This document shows positions 1 through 8,601 of a stretch of DNA of 64,000 bases, one piece after another. The stretch is from the NCBI GenBank assembly GCA_022573715.1, contig JACZTL010000011.1:16557-80556 (forward strand), written 5' to 3'. This DNA comes from Bacteroidota bacterium. GTDB taxonomy: Bacteria > Bacteroidota > Ignavibacteria > Ignavibacteriales > Ignavibacteriaceae. Every line of letters begins with the position of its first letter. Position 1 is the stretch's first letter. A model generated the notes under the pieces. That model ran no database searches. It had not been told where the DNA came from and was given only the letters and a program-made list of their open reading frames with translations. The translations under genes and the position numbers were made by a program.

Positions 1-1
1 A

Positions 2-538
2 ATTGCAAAAATCAATTTTGAAAACTTTTTAAAGTTTAATAATGAACCGGAATTGTTTTATGAGACTCAATTGTTTTTATCTAAAATTTATCTTGCTCAG
101 AGTAAATTTAATAAAGCTTTAGAATATGCGGAAAAATCGGAAAAGTTCTATTCAAATTATTGGGAACTTAAATTTATTTATGCCGAGATTTATTTAAGCA
201 CCAAAATGATAAACCATGCAATTAAAAATATTGAAACTTGTATAAAAATGAGTACTGCAAATTATAAGGTATATAAATTAGCAGGCGAGATTTATTATAA
301 AGCAAAAAATTACATAAAATCAGAAAAATATTTTGTAGAATGTATTAGCTTAAATGAAAACCAAAGCACGTATTTATACATCAAACTTGCAGACATTTGC
401 ATAAAAAACAAAAAAATTGATAAAGCTGTTAATTATTATGATTTGGTATTAAAAATGAATTCGAAACATAACATTGCTTTAAAAGGTAAAAAAAACGCTT
501 TGTCTTTATTGAAAAACCAGAATACTTATAATGAATAA
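2..538 (+). CDS. TPR-repeat protein, 5' end outside the window
   Basis: The reading frame is open to the left edge, so this is the C-terminal part of a longer protein; an internal TTG at 53 is not a convincing start. The visible ~178 residues are helical and show three to four tetratricopeptide repeats, with alternating small and aromatic residues as in ALEYAEKSEKFY and SEKYFVECISLN. TPRs mediate protein-protein contacts, so the partner and role cannot be told from this piece. Its stop overlaps the start of the next gene by 8 nt (ATGAATAA), which suggests co-translation with a second TPR-bearing envelope protein. Confidence 0.7.
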   Translation: MAKINFENFLKFNNEPELFYETQLFLSKIYLAQSKFNKALEYAEKSEKFYSNYWELKFIYAEIYLSTKMINHAIKNIETCIKMSTANYKVYKLAGEIYYKAKNYIKSEKYFVECISLNENQSTYLYIKLADICIKNKKIDKAVNYYDLVLKMNSKHNIALKGKKNALSLLKNQNTYNE

Positions 539-2282
539 ATATAAAATTTCAACTTTTTTACTTGTACTTGTTTTTTGCTCAATATCTTTTTCACAAGTTA
601 ATCAAAATTTAATTGATAATAAGTTTAATGCCGCTGTTAGATTATTTGAAAAAAGCAAATACTCTTTAGCATTAGAAATTTTTGAATGGATAATTGATAA
701 TAATAAAATAAACTCTAAAACTACGGTATCATATTTATTTAAAGCAAAATCAGAATTAAGATTAAACAAATTTAAGAATGCTAACATTACACTAAATAAA
801 TTATTACAGTACTATCCCGACAGTAAATATCGAAACGAAGCATTGCTTACTCTTTCTAAGTTATATTATATAATGAAAGACTACTTTGGGGGAATGAGTA
901 AAATTATACAGCTCATTAGTGAAACAACCCTGCCGTATTATGTTCATTATGCAAAATCAACAGGAAAAAAAATAGCATTAAATTATCTATCCTCTTTTGA
1001 TTTAATAAGAATTTATGATAGTTCCAAAAGTAAAATCATAACGCCCTTTATTCTGTATCTACTTGGACAGATTTATTTTAAGGAAGGGGATATACAAAGT
1101 TCAAAAAACTCTTTTAAAGAAATATTAAATCTTTACCCGAAATCTGCTGAGTACGAAGATGCTTTAAATCTTTATAAACATGGTGGGTTTGAAAGAAGAA
1201 TAAGTTCTACAGAAACAATAATCGGTGTTATACTACCACTTGGTAAAAATGAAGATAAGTATTCTCCAGTTAATGAGATTTTGGAAGGAATACGCTTTGC
1301 AGTTAATGAGTTTAATAAAACACATGATGACAAAATAGGTTTATTAGTCAGAAATTCAGAAAGAAACCGCGAAAAGATTTTTGAAATTAGAGATGAATTT
1401 GAAGATATACCAATATTAAAAGCCATTATTGGTCCTCTTTTTAGCGATGAAGTAAAATATGCTAATGAAGCTTTTTACAGGACTGACATTCCACTTATTT
1501 CTCCAACTGCAACGGAAAACGGTTTAACTTTACAAAATGAAAATTTTTTTCAGGCAAATCCGTCTTTTGAAACACGTGGAAAAGTAATGGCAAATTATGC
1601 TTTTCATGTTGACACTGTAAGAAGAGCTGCAATCTTAAAAGCAAGTGATACTTATTCTTCAAAATTAGCACAAGCATTTGCTGAAGAGTTTACAAGATTA
1701 GGCGGCGAGATTTGGGTTGATTCAGATTATCAAAGCGGTAAATATAATTTTAAAGAAAGTGTCAATAAAATAAATCAATTTAGAGATACACTTCAATGTA
1801 TTTATGTACCTGTTTCCAGCAGTAACGATGCTGCTTATGTACTTTCTTATTTAGTTATTGATAGTTTACACGTGGATAGTCTAAATATAAAATTTTACGG
1901 AAACCAAGATTGGTTTTCATCAAAATTATTAAAATCATCTTCTACTATCGGCAGTAATCTTATTTTTACGTCTGATTATTTTATTCCTTTCAGAAATAGA
2001 AATTATAAACAATTTAACAGAAAATATTTCGAACAAAATAAATATGACTCTAATAGAAATGTTCTTTATGGTTACGATATTACAAAGTTCTTGCTTTCAA
2101 TATTAAATGTAAACGGAGATAATGTTTATTCTGTTGCACAAGCATTAAAAACAAGCAAAGAAGTAAAAGGTATTCACAATAATTTTTTATTTGATAAAAA
2201 CAGAATAAATAGTTTTTTAAATTTAGTTAAATATAAAAATGGTATTTTTAGACTAATTGATAGATATAAAATAAACGAATAA
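531..2282 (+). CDS. Secreted TPR plus periplasmic-binding-domain protein (LppC/ABC-substrate-binding-like)
   Basis: 583 residues. The N-terminal signal peptide runs to about residue 22 (hydrophobic LLVLVFCSISFSQ). Residues ~30-215 form TPR-like helical hairpins, including a YbgF-like repeat near KFKNANITLNKLLQYYPDS. From ~residue 225 (IIGVILPLG) to ~560 there is a type I periplasmic-binding fold of the Peripla_BP_6 class, as in leucine-binding proteins and the LpoA/LppC activators of peptidoglycan synthases. No permease genes are adjacent, so a cell-wall or envelope role is at least as likely as amino-acid uptake. It overlaps the upstream TPR gene by 8 nt. The fold is clear; the ligand is unknown. 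Confidence 0.75.
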   Translation: MNKYKISTFLLVLVFCSISFSQVNQNLIDNKFNAAVRLFEKSKYSLALEIFEWIIDNNKINSKTTVSYLFKAKSELRLNKFKNANITLNKLLQYYPDSKYRNEALLTLSKLYYIMKDYFGGMSKIIQLISETTLPYYVHYAKSTGKKIALNYLSSFDLIRIYDSSKSKIITPFILYLLGQIYFKEGDIQSSKNSFKEILNLYPKSAEYEDALNLYKHGGFERRISSTETIIGVILPLGKNEDKYSPVNEILEGIRFAVNEFNKTHDDKIGLLVRNSERNREKIFEIRDEFEDIPILKAIIGPLFSDEVKYANEAFYRTDIPLISPTATENGLTLQNENFFQANPSFETRGKVMANYAFHVDTVRRAAILKASDTYSSKLAQAFAEEFTRLGGEIWVDSDYQSGKYNFKESVNKINQFRDTLQCIYVPVSSSNDAAYVLSYLVIDSLHVDSLNIKFYGNQDWFSSKLLKSSSTIGSNLIFTSDYFIPFRNRNYKQFNRKYFEQNKYDSNRNVLYGYDITKFLLSILNVNGDNVYSVAQALKTSKEVKGIHNNFLFDKNRINSFLNLVKYKNGIFRLIDRYKINE

Positions 2283-2286
2283 TAAC

Positions 2287-2292
2287 AAGGTG
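2287..2292 (+). promoter_or_regulatory. Shine-Dalgarno-like AAGGTG before radC
   Basis: AAGGTG lies 4 nt before the ATT codon at 2297. It matches the 3' part of the AAGGAGGTG consensus and supports ATT as the radC initiation codon, because no ATG, GTG or TTG occurs in frame in this stretch. Confidence 0.5.
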
Positions 2293-2296
2293 CGTT

Positions 2297-2977
2297 ATTC
2301 TAACCGTAAAAGAATTACCTGTTGATGACAGGCCGAGAGAAAAATTAAAATTAAGAGGAGAGCAAAGCCTTACCGATGCTGAGCTTCTTGCTATACTTTT
2401 AAGAACAGGTACAAAAGGTAAATCGGTAATTACTCTTGCGCAGGAATTGATTTCCACTTATGGAAACTTAGCTAAGTTGTCTGCAAAATCTTTTTCAACT
2501 TTTATGAAAACACCGGGTATAGGAAAAGATAAAACTGCAACATTATTAGCAGCATTTGAATTGAGCAGGAGAATTCAATCGCAGAAAAAATGGTTTTCAG
2601 ATAAGAAAATTACTTCTCCAAGTGATGTAGCAGAAATATTTATTCCTCTTTTGAGAGATGAATTAAAGGAAAAATTTTTGCTTATAAACTTGAATTCTGC
2701 CAATAAAATTATAAATTATGATATAATATCTATCGGTAATTTAAATTCAAGCGTTGTACACCCTAGGGAAGTATTTAAATCTGCAATTGAAAATAGTGCA
2801 GCTAGTATTATATTAATGCATAATCATCCTAGCGGAAATTGTACACCTAGTGAGGAAGATAAAAAATTGACTAAAAAATTAGTCGAATCAGGTAAACTTT
2901 TGGATATACCCGTTTTTGACCATATTATTATTGCCGGAAATTCTTACACAAGCTTTGTAGAAAAAAAATTAATTTAG
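2297..2977 (+). CDS. radC: RadC-family JAB/MPN domain protein, probable ATT start
   Basis: The frame shows the full RadC layout: the conserved N-terminus TVKELPVDDRPREKL, a helix-hairpin-helix region (LRTGTKGKS... TPGIGKDK) and the C-terminal JAB metal-binding motif HNHPSG followed by S and D. The first ordinary start codon (TTG, 2447) would remove about 50 conserved residues, and the frame is closed by a TAA at 2267. Starting at ATT 2297 gives 226 residues, the usual family length, with LTVKELP in the usual N-terminal position. RadC proteins are putative metal-dependent proteins of uncertain role; the classical repair assignment is disputed. The gene begins 14 nt after the preceding stop. 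Confidence 0.85.
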   Translation: MLTVKELPVDDRPREKLKLRGEQSLTDAELLAILLRTGTKGKSVITLAQELISTYGNLAKLSAKSFSTFMKTPGIGKDKTATLLAAFELSRRIQSQKKWFSDKKITSPSDVAEIFIPLLRDELKEKFLLINLNSANKIINYDIISIGNLNSSVVHPREVFKSAIENSAASIILMHNHPSGNCTPSEEDKKLTKKLVESGKLLDIPVFDHIIIAGNSYTSFVEKKLI

Positions 2978-3054
2978 TATGTTTAACGTACTAAAAATTG
3001 CTAATTCAATATTATTATTATATATTTTGTTTCATTAATAATTTTAAATACCCT

Positions 3055-3061
3055 AAAGGAG
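3055..3061 (+). promoter_or_regulatory. Strong ribosome-binding site for the coiled-coil lipoprotein
   Basis: The AAAGGAG stretch ends 7 nt before the ATG at 3068. It is one of the clearest Shine-Dalgarno sequences here and shows that this genome uses SD-led initiation, which many Bacteroidota do not. Confidence 0.6.
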
Positions 3062-3067
3062 TCCCAA

Positions 3068-3346
3068 ATGGAAATAGGCAAAAACATTAAGAATGTAGCA
3101 TTAGTGTTAGTATTTGCCGTTACTACAAGTGTCTTTGTAGGCTGCGGTGGAGTAAGCGACACACAAATGTTGACGTTAAACAACCTCAGAGCGGAAGTTA
3201 ACTCACTTAAGGCTGAATCGGAAACACTTAAACAAGAAAGAGAGGATTTGCAGAAATCTATAGCAGAGAAAAATGCAAAACTCGAAGAATGTAAAAAAGT
3301 GACTGAAGAGACTAAAGCCAATCTAAACAAAATGAAGAATCAATAA
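3068..3346 (+). CDS. Small coiled-coil lipoprotein
   Basis: 92 residues. A hydrophobic leader is followed by a lipobox (VFVGC) with the lipidated cysteine at residue 26, predicting export and lipid anchoring in the outer membrane or periplasm. Residues ~33-92 are a charged heptad-like coiled coil (LKAESETLKQEREDLQKS). The layout resembles small Lpp-like structural lipoproteins, though there is no clear sequence match. The next gene, 32 nt downstream, also combines a coiled coil with a cell-wall domain, so the two may form an envelope unit. The strong SD suggests abundant expression. Confidence 0.75.
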   Translation: MEIGKNIKNVALVLVFAVTTSVFVGCGGVSDTQMLTLNNLRAEVNSLKAESETLKQEREDLQKSIAEKNAKLEECKKVTEETKANLNKMKNQ

Positions 3347-3378
3347 CGATTTAAAAAAAAGAAATTGGAGTAAATCTT

Positions 3379-4059
3379 ATGAAATTAAATAAATCAGTTT
3401 TAGGTATCTTCGCTCTTCTTTTATTCTTTTCAGCTAATATCTTGGCACAAGATACAGAGATGACCGAAGAACAATGGGAAGCTCAAATGACAAATTTGAG
3501 AACCCAAAAGAAATCACTTACAAGTGAAATAGCTTCCTTAAAAACAGACATTAACAATTTAAGGAACACAAAAGTTGAAAGCTATGACGACTGTATGAAT
3601 AAATTATACAGTATAATTGGTGTAACACCAGAAGATGTTGTTAATTTTAGAGTTGCAGTTAATCAACTTGACGGTAGAATTGCCGGACAAGATGGTCCAA
3701 AAATTGACAGCCAAAAAGATTTAGATCTATTAAAACTAAATAAAATTAGTGCTTTACCAGAATTTTACGAAAGAGTTCATAGCACTCTTCAAAGAGATTT
3801 AGATGCCTGGATAGAAGAACCACCTGAAATTAATTATACAGTAGTTAGAGGCGATAATCTTTGGAATATTGCTAAGAAACCTCAGCATTACGGCAACGCT
3901 TTTGCATGGCCAATGATTTACAAAGCAAATCGTGATAAAATTAAGGACCCTGATTTAATTTATCCTAAACAGGTATTTAAAATTCCAAAGCTTACAGAAG
4001 AAGAAAAAGCTAAATACAATAAAATCAGAAGGAACTATAAACCAGCTCCTGTTCAGTAA
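3379..4059 (+). CDS. Secreted coiled-coil LysM-domain protein
   Basis: 226 residues with a signal peptide (about 24 residues, ending ANILAQ), a coiled-coil segment (TNLRTQKKSLTSEIASLKTD) and a C-terminal LysM domain from ~residue 153 (YTVVRGDNLWNIAKKP... VFKIP). LysM binds N-acetylglucosamine-containing polymers such as peptidoglycan. No catalytic domain is visible. It follows the coiled-coil lipoprotein by 32 nt and is closed by the terminator at 4091, so the two probably form one transcription unit that links peptidoglycan to an envelope structure. Confidence 0.8.
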   Translation: MKLNKSVLGIFALLLFFSANILAQDTEMTEEQWEAQMTNLRTQKKSLTSEIASLKTDINNLRNTKVESYDDCMNKLYSIIGVTPEDVVNFRVAVNQLDGRIAGQDGPKIDSQKDLDLLKLNKISALPEFYERVHSTLQRDLDAWIEEPPEINYTVVRGDNLWNIAKKPQHYGNAFAWPMIYKANRDKIKDPDLIYPKQVFKIPKLTEEEKAKYNKIRRNYKPAPVQ

Positions 4060-4090
4060 GCTTGTCCTTAAATATTAATATATTACTTAA

Positions 4091-4127
4091 AACCCTTATC
4101 ATTTTTTAAATGATGAGGGTTTTTTTA
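4091..4127 (+). terminator. Rho-independent terminator after the LysM gene
   Basis: The 14-nt arms AACCCTTATCATTT and AAATGATGAGGGTT (one G-U pair, 3-nt loop) are followed by a run of seven T. It lies between the LysM gene and phoH. Confidence 0.85.
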
Positions 4128-4146
4128 TTTAAATGAAAATGTAACA

Positions 4147-5124
4147 ATGACCGCAGAACAAAAAGAAATAAAATTAGATAGTGCTAACATGTTAGAAATT
4201 CTAGGTGTCAATGATGTCAACCTAAAACAAATTGAAGAAAGATTCAGTGCATCAATTACAGTAAGAGGAGATTCGGTTTATGTTAACGGAGTAAAAGAAG
4301 AGATTGATGTGATTGAAAAAATTTTAAAAGAGATGATTTATGTTCTTAACACAAACGGTAAACTTGAATCATCCGATGTGAATACGATTATATCTCTTAC
4401 AAAAGAAGGTAAAAAAATAATTAACGAGGAAGAATACGAATCGATAATTCTTTACACAAAAAATGACACTATAAAAGCTAAAACTTCAGGGCAATTAAAA
4501 TACATACAAAGCGCTCAAAAAAATGATATCTGTTTTGCTATTGGTCCTGCCGGTACTGGTAAGACATATCTGGCAGTAGCCTTAGCTGTTGCAGAACTAA
4601 AAAAAGGAACAGTTAAAAAAATAATTCTTGCTCGTCCGGCAGTTGAAGCCGGTGAAAGTTTAGGATTTTTACCTGGTGATTTTCAAGAAAAAATTGATCC
4701 TTACCTTCGTCCTTTATATGATGCCTTAGATGACATGATGCCTTCAGATAAACTAAAAAGTTATTTTGAAAAAACTATTATTGAAATAGTACCGCTTGCA
4801 TATATGAGGGGCAGGACATTAAATAACGCGTTCGTTATTCTTGATGAAGCACAAAACGCCACAGATATTCAAATGAAAATGTTTTTAACAAGACTCGGTG
4901 CTAATTCCAAGGCAATAATTACGGGTGATATAACCCAGATTGATCTTCCTAGTAAAAGTTTAAGTGGACTTGTACAGGCAGAAGAAATATTGAGTCACAT
5001 TGATGGAATAGGTTTTGCTTATTTTGACAGAAGTGATATTGTGAGGCACAGATTGGTTAAAGATATTATTGATGCTTATGAAAAAGTTGACAAATCAAAC
5101 AGAAAGAATAATAATTCAAAATAA
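4147..5124 (+). CDS. phoH: PhoH-family ATPase
   Basis: 325 residues, the usual size of PhoH/YbeZ-type cytoplasmic ATPases. A KH-like N-terminal segment precedes the P-loop GPAGTGKT (residues 133-140). The Walker B region contains VILDEAQNA, followed by the conserved ITGDITQIDLP stretch. The family is linked to RNA metabolism and often sits beside ybeY; here it stands alone after a terminator. Its 3' end overlaps that of convergent mazG by 9 nt. Identity is firm, cellular role inferred. Confidence 0.92.
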   Translation: MTAEQKEIKLDSANMLEILGVNDVNLKQIEERFSASITVRGDSVYVNGVKEEIDVIEKILKEMIYVLNTNGKLESSDVNTIISLTKEGKKIINEEEYESIILYTKNDTIKAKTSGQLKYIQSAQKNDICFAIGPAGTGKTYLAVALAVAELKKGTVKKIILARPAVEAGESLGFLPGDFQEKIDPYLRPLYDALDDMMPSDKLKSYFEKTIIEIVPLAYMRGRTLNNAFVILDEAQNATDIQMKMFLTRLGANSKAIITGDITQIDLPSKSLSGLVQAEEILSHIDGIGFAYFDRSDIVRHRLVKDIIDAYEKVDKSNRKNNNSK

Positions 5125-5877
5125 CTTTTTACTTTTGTTCCAGTAAAAATCCATTTCTTCTAAATTTGATTCACCAATTTTCTTACCTTTTTCTTTTATG
5201 CTCTTTTCAACATAGTTAAATCTTTTTATAAATTTTTTATTGGTTTTTCTTAAGGCATTCTCTGGGTTTACACCTATAAATCTTGCATAGTTTACAATTG
5301 AAAAAATTACATCTCCAATCTCTTCTTCTATTTCTATAATAGACTTATTATTCTCTGCTTCTTGCATTTCGTTTAATTCTTCCTCTACTTTTTTCCAAAC
5401 ATCTTCTTTTCGTTTCCAATCAAAACCAACTTTTGCTGCTTTATCCTGCAACCTGTGTGCTTTCTGCAAAGAAGGTAAATTATCCGGAATACCTTCCAGT
5501 ACAGATTCTCTTCCTTCTTTTAATTTTATCATTTCCCAATTACGTTTTACATCATCAGAATTATTTACTTTTACATCTCCAAAAACGTGTGGATGTCTGT
5601 TTATAAGTTTTTCTTTTATTGAATCAATCACTTCCACTAGTTTGAATTTATTATTTTCTTCCGCAATTATTGAGTGAAAAACAATATGTAATAACAAATC
5701 ACCTAATTCTTTTTTTAATTCTTCATAATCCTTTTTATCAATAGCATCAACAACTTCGTAGGCTTCTTCAATTGTGGCAGCTTTTATTGAATCATTTGTT
5801 TGCTCTCTGTCCCAAGGACATTCTTTCCTAAGTTTTTTAACTATATCCACTAATTCTTCAAATTTACTTTTCAGCAT
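5116..5877 (-). CDS. mazG: MazG nucleoside triphosphate pyrophosphohydrolase
   Basis: 253 residues with two tandem MazG folds. The N-terminal one has the metal-binding pattern IEEAYEVVDAI followed by KKELGDLLLHIVFH. The C-terminal one has EEELNEMQEA and EEIGDVIFSIVNYAR. The enzyme cleaves (d)NTPs to NMP and PPi, cleaning damaged nucleotides and, in some bacteria, limiting ppGpp-linked stress. The typical RKECPWDREQT opening confirms the start. It converges on phoH with a 9-bp tail overlap. Confidence 0.93.
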   Translation of the reverse strand: MLKSKFEELVDIVKKLRKECPWDREQTNDSIKAATIEEAYEVVDAIDKKDYEELKKELGDLLLHIVFHSIIAEENNKFKLVEVIDSIKEKLINRHPHVFGDVKVNNSDDVKRNWEMIKLKEGRESVLEGIPDNLPSLQKAHRLQDKAAKVGFDWKRKEDVWKKVEEELNEMQEAENNKSIIEIEEEIGDVIFSIVNYARFIGVNPENALRKTNKKFIKRFNYVEKSIKEKGKKIGESNLEEMDFYWNKSKKLF

Positions 5878-5952
5878 ATTATTAAATTCCTAAATTGTAC
5901 CGATATAAAATTTTATTTTAATAACTCATCTTGCGCAAAATATGAAATATGA

Positions 5953-6084
5953 ATAGCCACGACCTTTAGGTCGTGGGCAAATGATATCCATAACTATTGG
6001 CTTTAGCCACATAAAAAAAAGATTTTGGGCTAAAGCCTGTGTCCGATTACTATATCTAATCCACGACCTAACAGCCGTGGCTAT
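5953..6084. repeat. REP/BIME-like composite hairpin element
   Basis: Three nested palindromes. CCACGACCTTTAGGTCGTGG (5957-5976) has a 9-bp stem. GGCTTTAGCC (5999-6008) pairs with GGCTAAAGCC (6028-6037). CCACGACCTAACAGCCGTGG (6061-6080) is imperfect. The outermost ATAGCCACG and CGTGGCTAT also pair, so the 132-bp unit can fold as one cruciform. The style matches repeats mobilised by REP-associated tyrosine transposases (RAYT, IS200-like); no transposase is present here. It sits between mazG and the RidA-like gene. Confidence 0.65.
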
Positions 6085-6160
6085 AAATTGTTAAATAATG
6101 CGTAACATAAATTAATAATATAAAATAACAAATATATATTTAGTTAAAACGGGAGAAATT

Positions 6161-6619
6161 ATGATTGAAGATAAAATAAAAAAACTTGGATTTGAATTAC
6201 CTGAACCAACTAAACCAATGGCAGCATATTTACCGTCGGTACAATCCGGTAATCTTGTTTTTACGGCAGGACAAATACCGGTTGTAAAGGGTGAATTGAA
6301 ATATAAAGGGAAAGTAGGATTTATTTTAACTCTTGAAGAAGCACAAAAGGCAGCACAAATTTGTGTGTTAAATTGTTTGAGTGTCGTAAAAAGTATTACT
6401 GGTTCATTAGAGAACATCGAACAAATTGTAAAATTAACGGTATTTGTAAACAGTGCTGATAATTTTACATCCCAACATCTTGTTGCAAACGGTGCATCAG
6501 AATTACTTGGAGAAATATTTGGTGAAACCGGGAAACACGCAAGAAGTGCAATCGGTGTTAATGAATTACCCGGGGATTCTGCAGTAGAAATAGAAATGGT
6601 TTGCAGAGTAAAAAATTAG
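6161..6619 (+). CDS. RidA-like (YjgF/YER057c/UK114) family protein
   Basis: 152 residues, a little longer than canonical RidA because of an N-terminal extension. The family core is seen in LVFTAGQIPV, the stretch IEQIVKLTVFVNSA and the C-terminal KHARSAIGVNELPGDSAVEIE, where the Arg and Glu match the positions that bind and protonate imines in RidA. RidA hydrolyses reactive enamine/imine by-products of PLP enzymes. This subgroup is less studied, so the substrate is uncertain. It has a GGGAG ribosome-binding site (6151-6155) and ends 2 nt from convergent trpA. Confidence 0.85.
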   Translation: MIEDKIKKLGFELPEPTKPMAAYLPSVQSGNLVFTAGQIPVVKGELKYKGKVGFILTLEEAQKAAQICVLNCLSVVKSITGSLENIEQIVKLTVFVNSADNFTSQHLVANGASELLGEIFGETGKHARSAIGVNELPGDSAVEIEMVCRVKN

Positions 6620-6621
6620 CT

Positions 6622-7407
6622 CTAATTTATCAGTGAGTTTTTTAATTCACTAACTAAATTTAATGTTTTCTGGTATGGCGGTTTTTCTTTTAATAAAGAC
6701 TTGATTATAACACTGCCTACAATAATACCATCACAATAAGGTAAAACTTTTTTTGCATCGTTCGGGCTTGAAATACCAAAACCAACTAAAGTTTTATTTT
6801 TTGTTATTGTGTTCTTGATAGTTTTCAAGTAATTCTCATTTATTTCTTTATCAAAATTTATCCCTGTAATTCCGTTGATGCTTACACAATAAACAAAACC
6901 CGAAGACTTTTCATCAATCATTTCTATTCTGTTCACAGGTGTAGTAGGAGCAATGAGAGAAATGATGTCCAAATTATTGAAATGATTTTTATAAAAAACT
7001 TTCTGTTCGTTAACCGGGATGTCCGGAATAATTAAACCGTTAACGCCGGAGTAATATGAATCTTTTGCAAATCTTTCTATTCCATAAGCCAAAATTGGGT
7101 TTGCATAACCCATAAGTAAAATTGGCTTTGCCGAAAATTTTCTGATTTCTTGTACATATTCAAATGTAGCGGAGATATTTATTCCGTTTTTTAATGCAAG
7201 CTGGGAAGATTTTTGGATAACACTTCCATCGGCAATGGGGTCACTGAAGGGAATACCTATTTCCAGTATGTCTGCTCCGGCATTAAAAATATTTAAAGCT
7301 AATTCTGTAAAATTTTTTTTATTCGGAAATCCACTCGTTAAAAAAATAGAAAGAGCCTTATCGCCTTTATCGTTTATAGCTTTTATTTGATTTTTTATTA
7401 CTGACAT
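6622..7407 (-). CDS. trpA: Tryptophan synthase alpha chain
   Basis: 261 residues from ATG 7407 (MSVIKNQIKAIND), one base after the trpB stop; an upstream in-frame ATG would start inside trpB and add 14 non-conserved residues. The catalytic Glu and Asp lie in LEIGIPFSDPIADGSVIQ, and GFGISSPNDAK marks the phosphate-binding loop. It cleaves indole-3-glycerol phosphate and passes indole to TrpB through the complex. It is the last gene of the eight-gene trp operon and ends 2 nt from the convergent RidA-like gene. Confidence 0.95.
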   Translation of the reverse strand: MSVIKNQIKAINDKGDKALSIFLTSGFPNKKNFTELALNIFNAGADILEIGIPFSDPIADGSVIQKSSQLALKNGINISATFEYVQEIRKFSAKPILLMGYANPILAYGIERFAKDSYYSGVNGLIIPDIPVNEQKVFYKNHFNNLDIISLIAPTTPVNRIEMIDEKSSGFVYCVSINGITGINFDKEINENYLKTIKNTITKNKTLVGFGISSPNDAKKVLPYCDGIIVGSVIIKSLLKEKPPYQKTLNLVSELKNSLIN

Positions 7408-7408
7408 T

Positions 7409-8599
7409 TTATACGAATAGATTTTTATAAGTTTCCATATCTTTATCACCCCTGCCGCTTAAGTTGAGGATTATAATTTCATCTTTTTTAGTTTTCGGCA
7501 TTATGTACTCGAGGTAAGCAATTGCGTGTGCGCTTTCAAGTGCAGGTATTATTCCTTCAGCTTTTGAAAGCATTTTTGCTGCCTCCAGCGCTTCTTCATC
7601 TGTAACAGAAAAGTATGAAACTATTTTTTCATCTTTCAAATAGCTATGCTCTGGCCCGACACCCGGATAATCAAGACCTGCAGAAATTGAATAAACTTCT
7701 TCAACTTGTCCGAATTCATTTTGCAAAAGGTAGGACCGCATCCCGTGAAAGATACCGTCTTTACCCAAAGTAAGGGTTGCACAATTTTCTTTAAATTCTA
7801 ACCCTTTGCCTGCAGCTTCAACCCCGATTAGTTCAACATCATCTTCTATAAAGGGATAAAAAATACCGATTGCATTACTGCCCCCGCCGACACAGGCAAT
7901 TATTTTATCAGGATTTTTACCCTCTGTTTTATTTATCTGCTTTTTTGTTTCTATTCCGATTATTGATTGAAAATCTCGTACCATCATCGGATAAGGATGA
8001 GGACCAACCACAGAACCGATTATATAATGAGTGTTTTCAATATTGCTTACCCAATCTCTTATTGCTTCGTTGGCAGCATCTTTTAATGTTTTTGTCCCGG
8101 ATGTAACTTCAATTACTTCTGCACCCAACATTTTCATTCTTAACACATTGGGTCTTTGCCTCTTAACGTCTTCTTCTCCCATAAATATTAAACAATGCAA
8201 ACGGAATTTTGCACAAACGGTTGCAACTGCAACACCGTGCTGACCGGCACCAGTCTCAGCTATTATTCTGTCTTTCCCCATTCTCTTTGCTACAAGTATT
8301 TGTCCAATTGCATTATTGATTTTATGAGCACCGGTGTGACAAAGGTCTTCTCTTTTTAAATATATTTTTCCGCCTTTGTAATGTTTGGTTAAATTTGAAG
8401 CAAATGTAAGCGGTGTTGGTCTTCCGGAATATTCTGTGTTTAATTTTTCAAGTTCTTTTAAAAAAGAAATATTGGTTTTAAGTTTCTTGTAGTATTCTTC
8501 TAATTCCATTAATGGTGATATTAGGGTTTCGGGTACAAACTTACCGCCGTATTTACCAAAGTATCCTTTAACATCAGGAAATTTATAATATTTTAACAC
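7409..8599 (-). CDS. trpB: Tryptophan synthase beta chain
   Basis: 396 residues. PLP enzyme joining indole and serine. The Schiff-base lysine lies in [12 protein letters not shown], the PLP-phosphate loop is GGGSNAIG, and the opening [15 protein letters not shown] is typical of TrpB1. It stands 2 nt after aroF and 1 nt before trpA, consistent with coupled translation of the alpha2-beta2 complex. Confidence 0.97.
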   Translation of the reverse strand: MLKYYKFPDVKGYFGKYGGKFVPETLISPLMELEEYYKKLKTNISFLKELEKLNTEYSGRPTPLTFASNLTKHYKGGKIYLKREDLCHTGAHKINNAIGQILVAKRMGKDRIIAETGAGQHGVAVATVCAKFRLHCLIFMGEEDVKRQRPNVLRMKMLGAEVIEVTSGTKTLKDAANEAIRDWVSNIENTHYIIGSVVGPHPYPMMVRDFQSIIGIETKKQINKTEGKNPDKIIACVGGGSNAIGIFYPFIEDDVELIGVEAAGKGLEFKENCATLTLGKDGIFHGMRSYLLQNEFGQVEEVYSISAGLDYPGVGPEHSYLKDEKIVSYFSVTDEEALEAAKMLSKAEGIIPALESAHAIAYLEYIMPKTKKDEIIILNLSGRGDKDMETYKNLFV

Positions 8600-8601
8600 G
8601 T

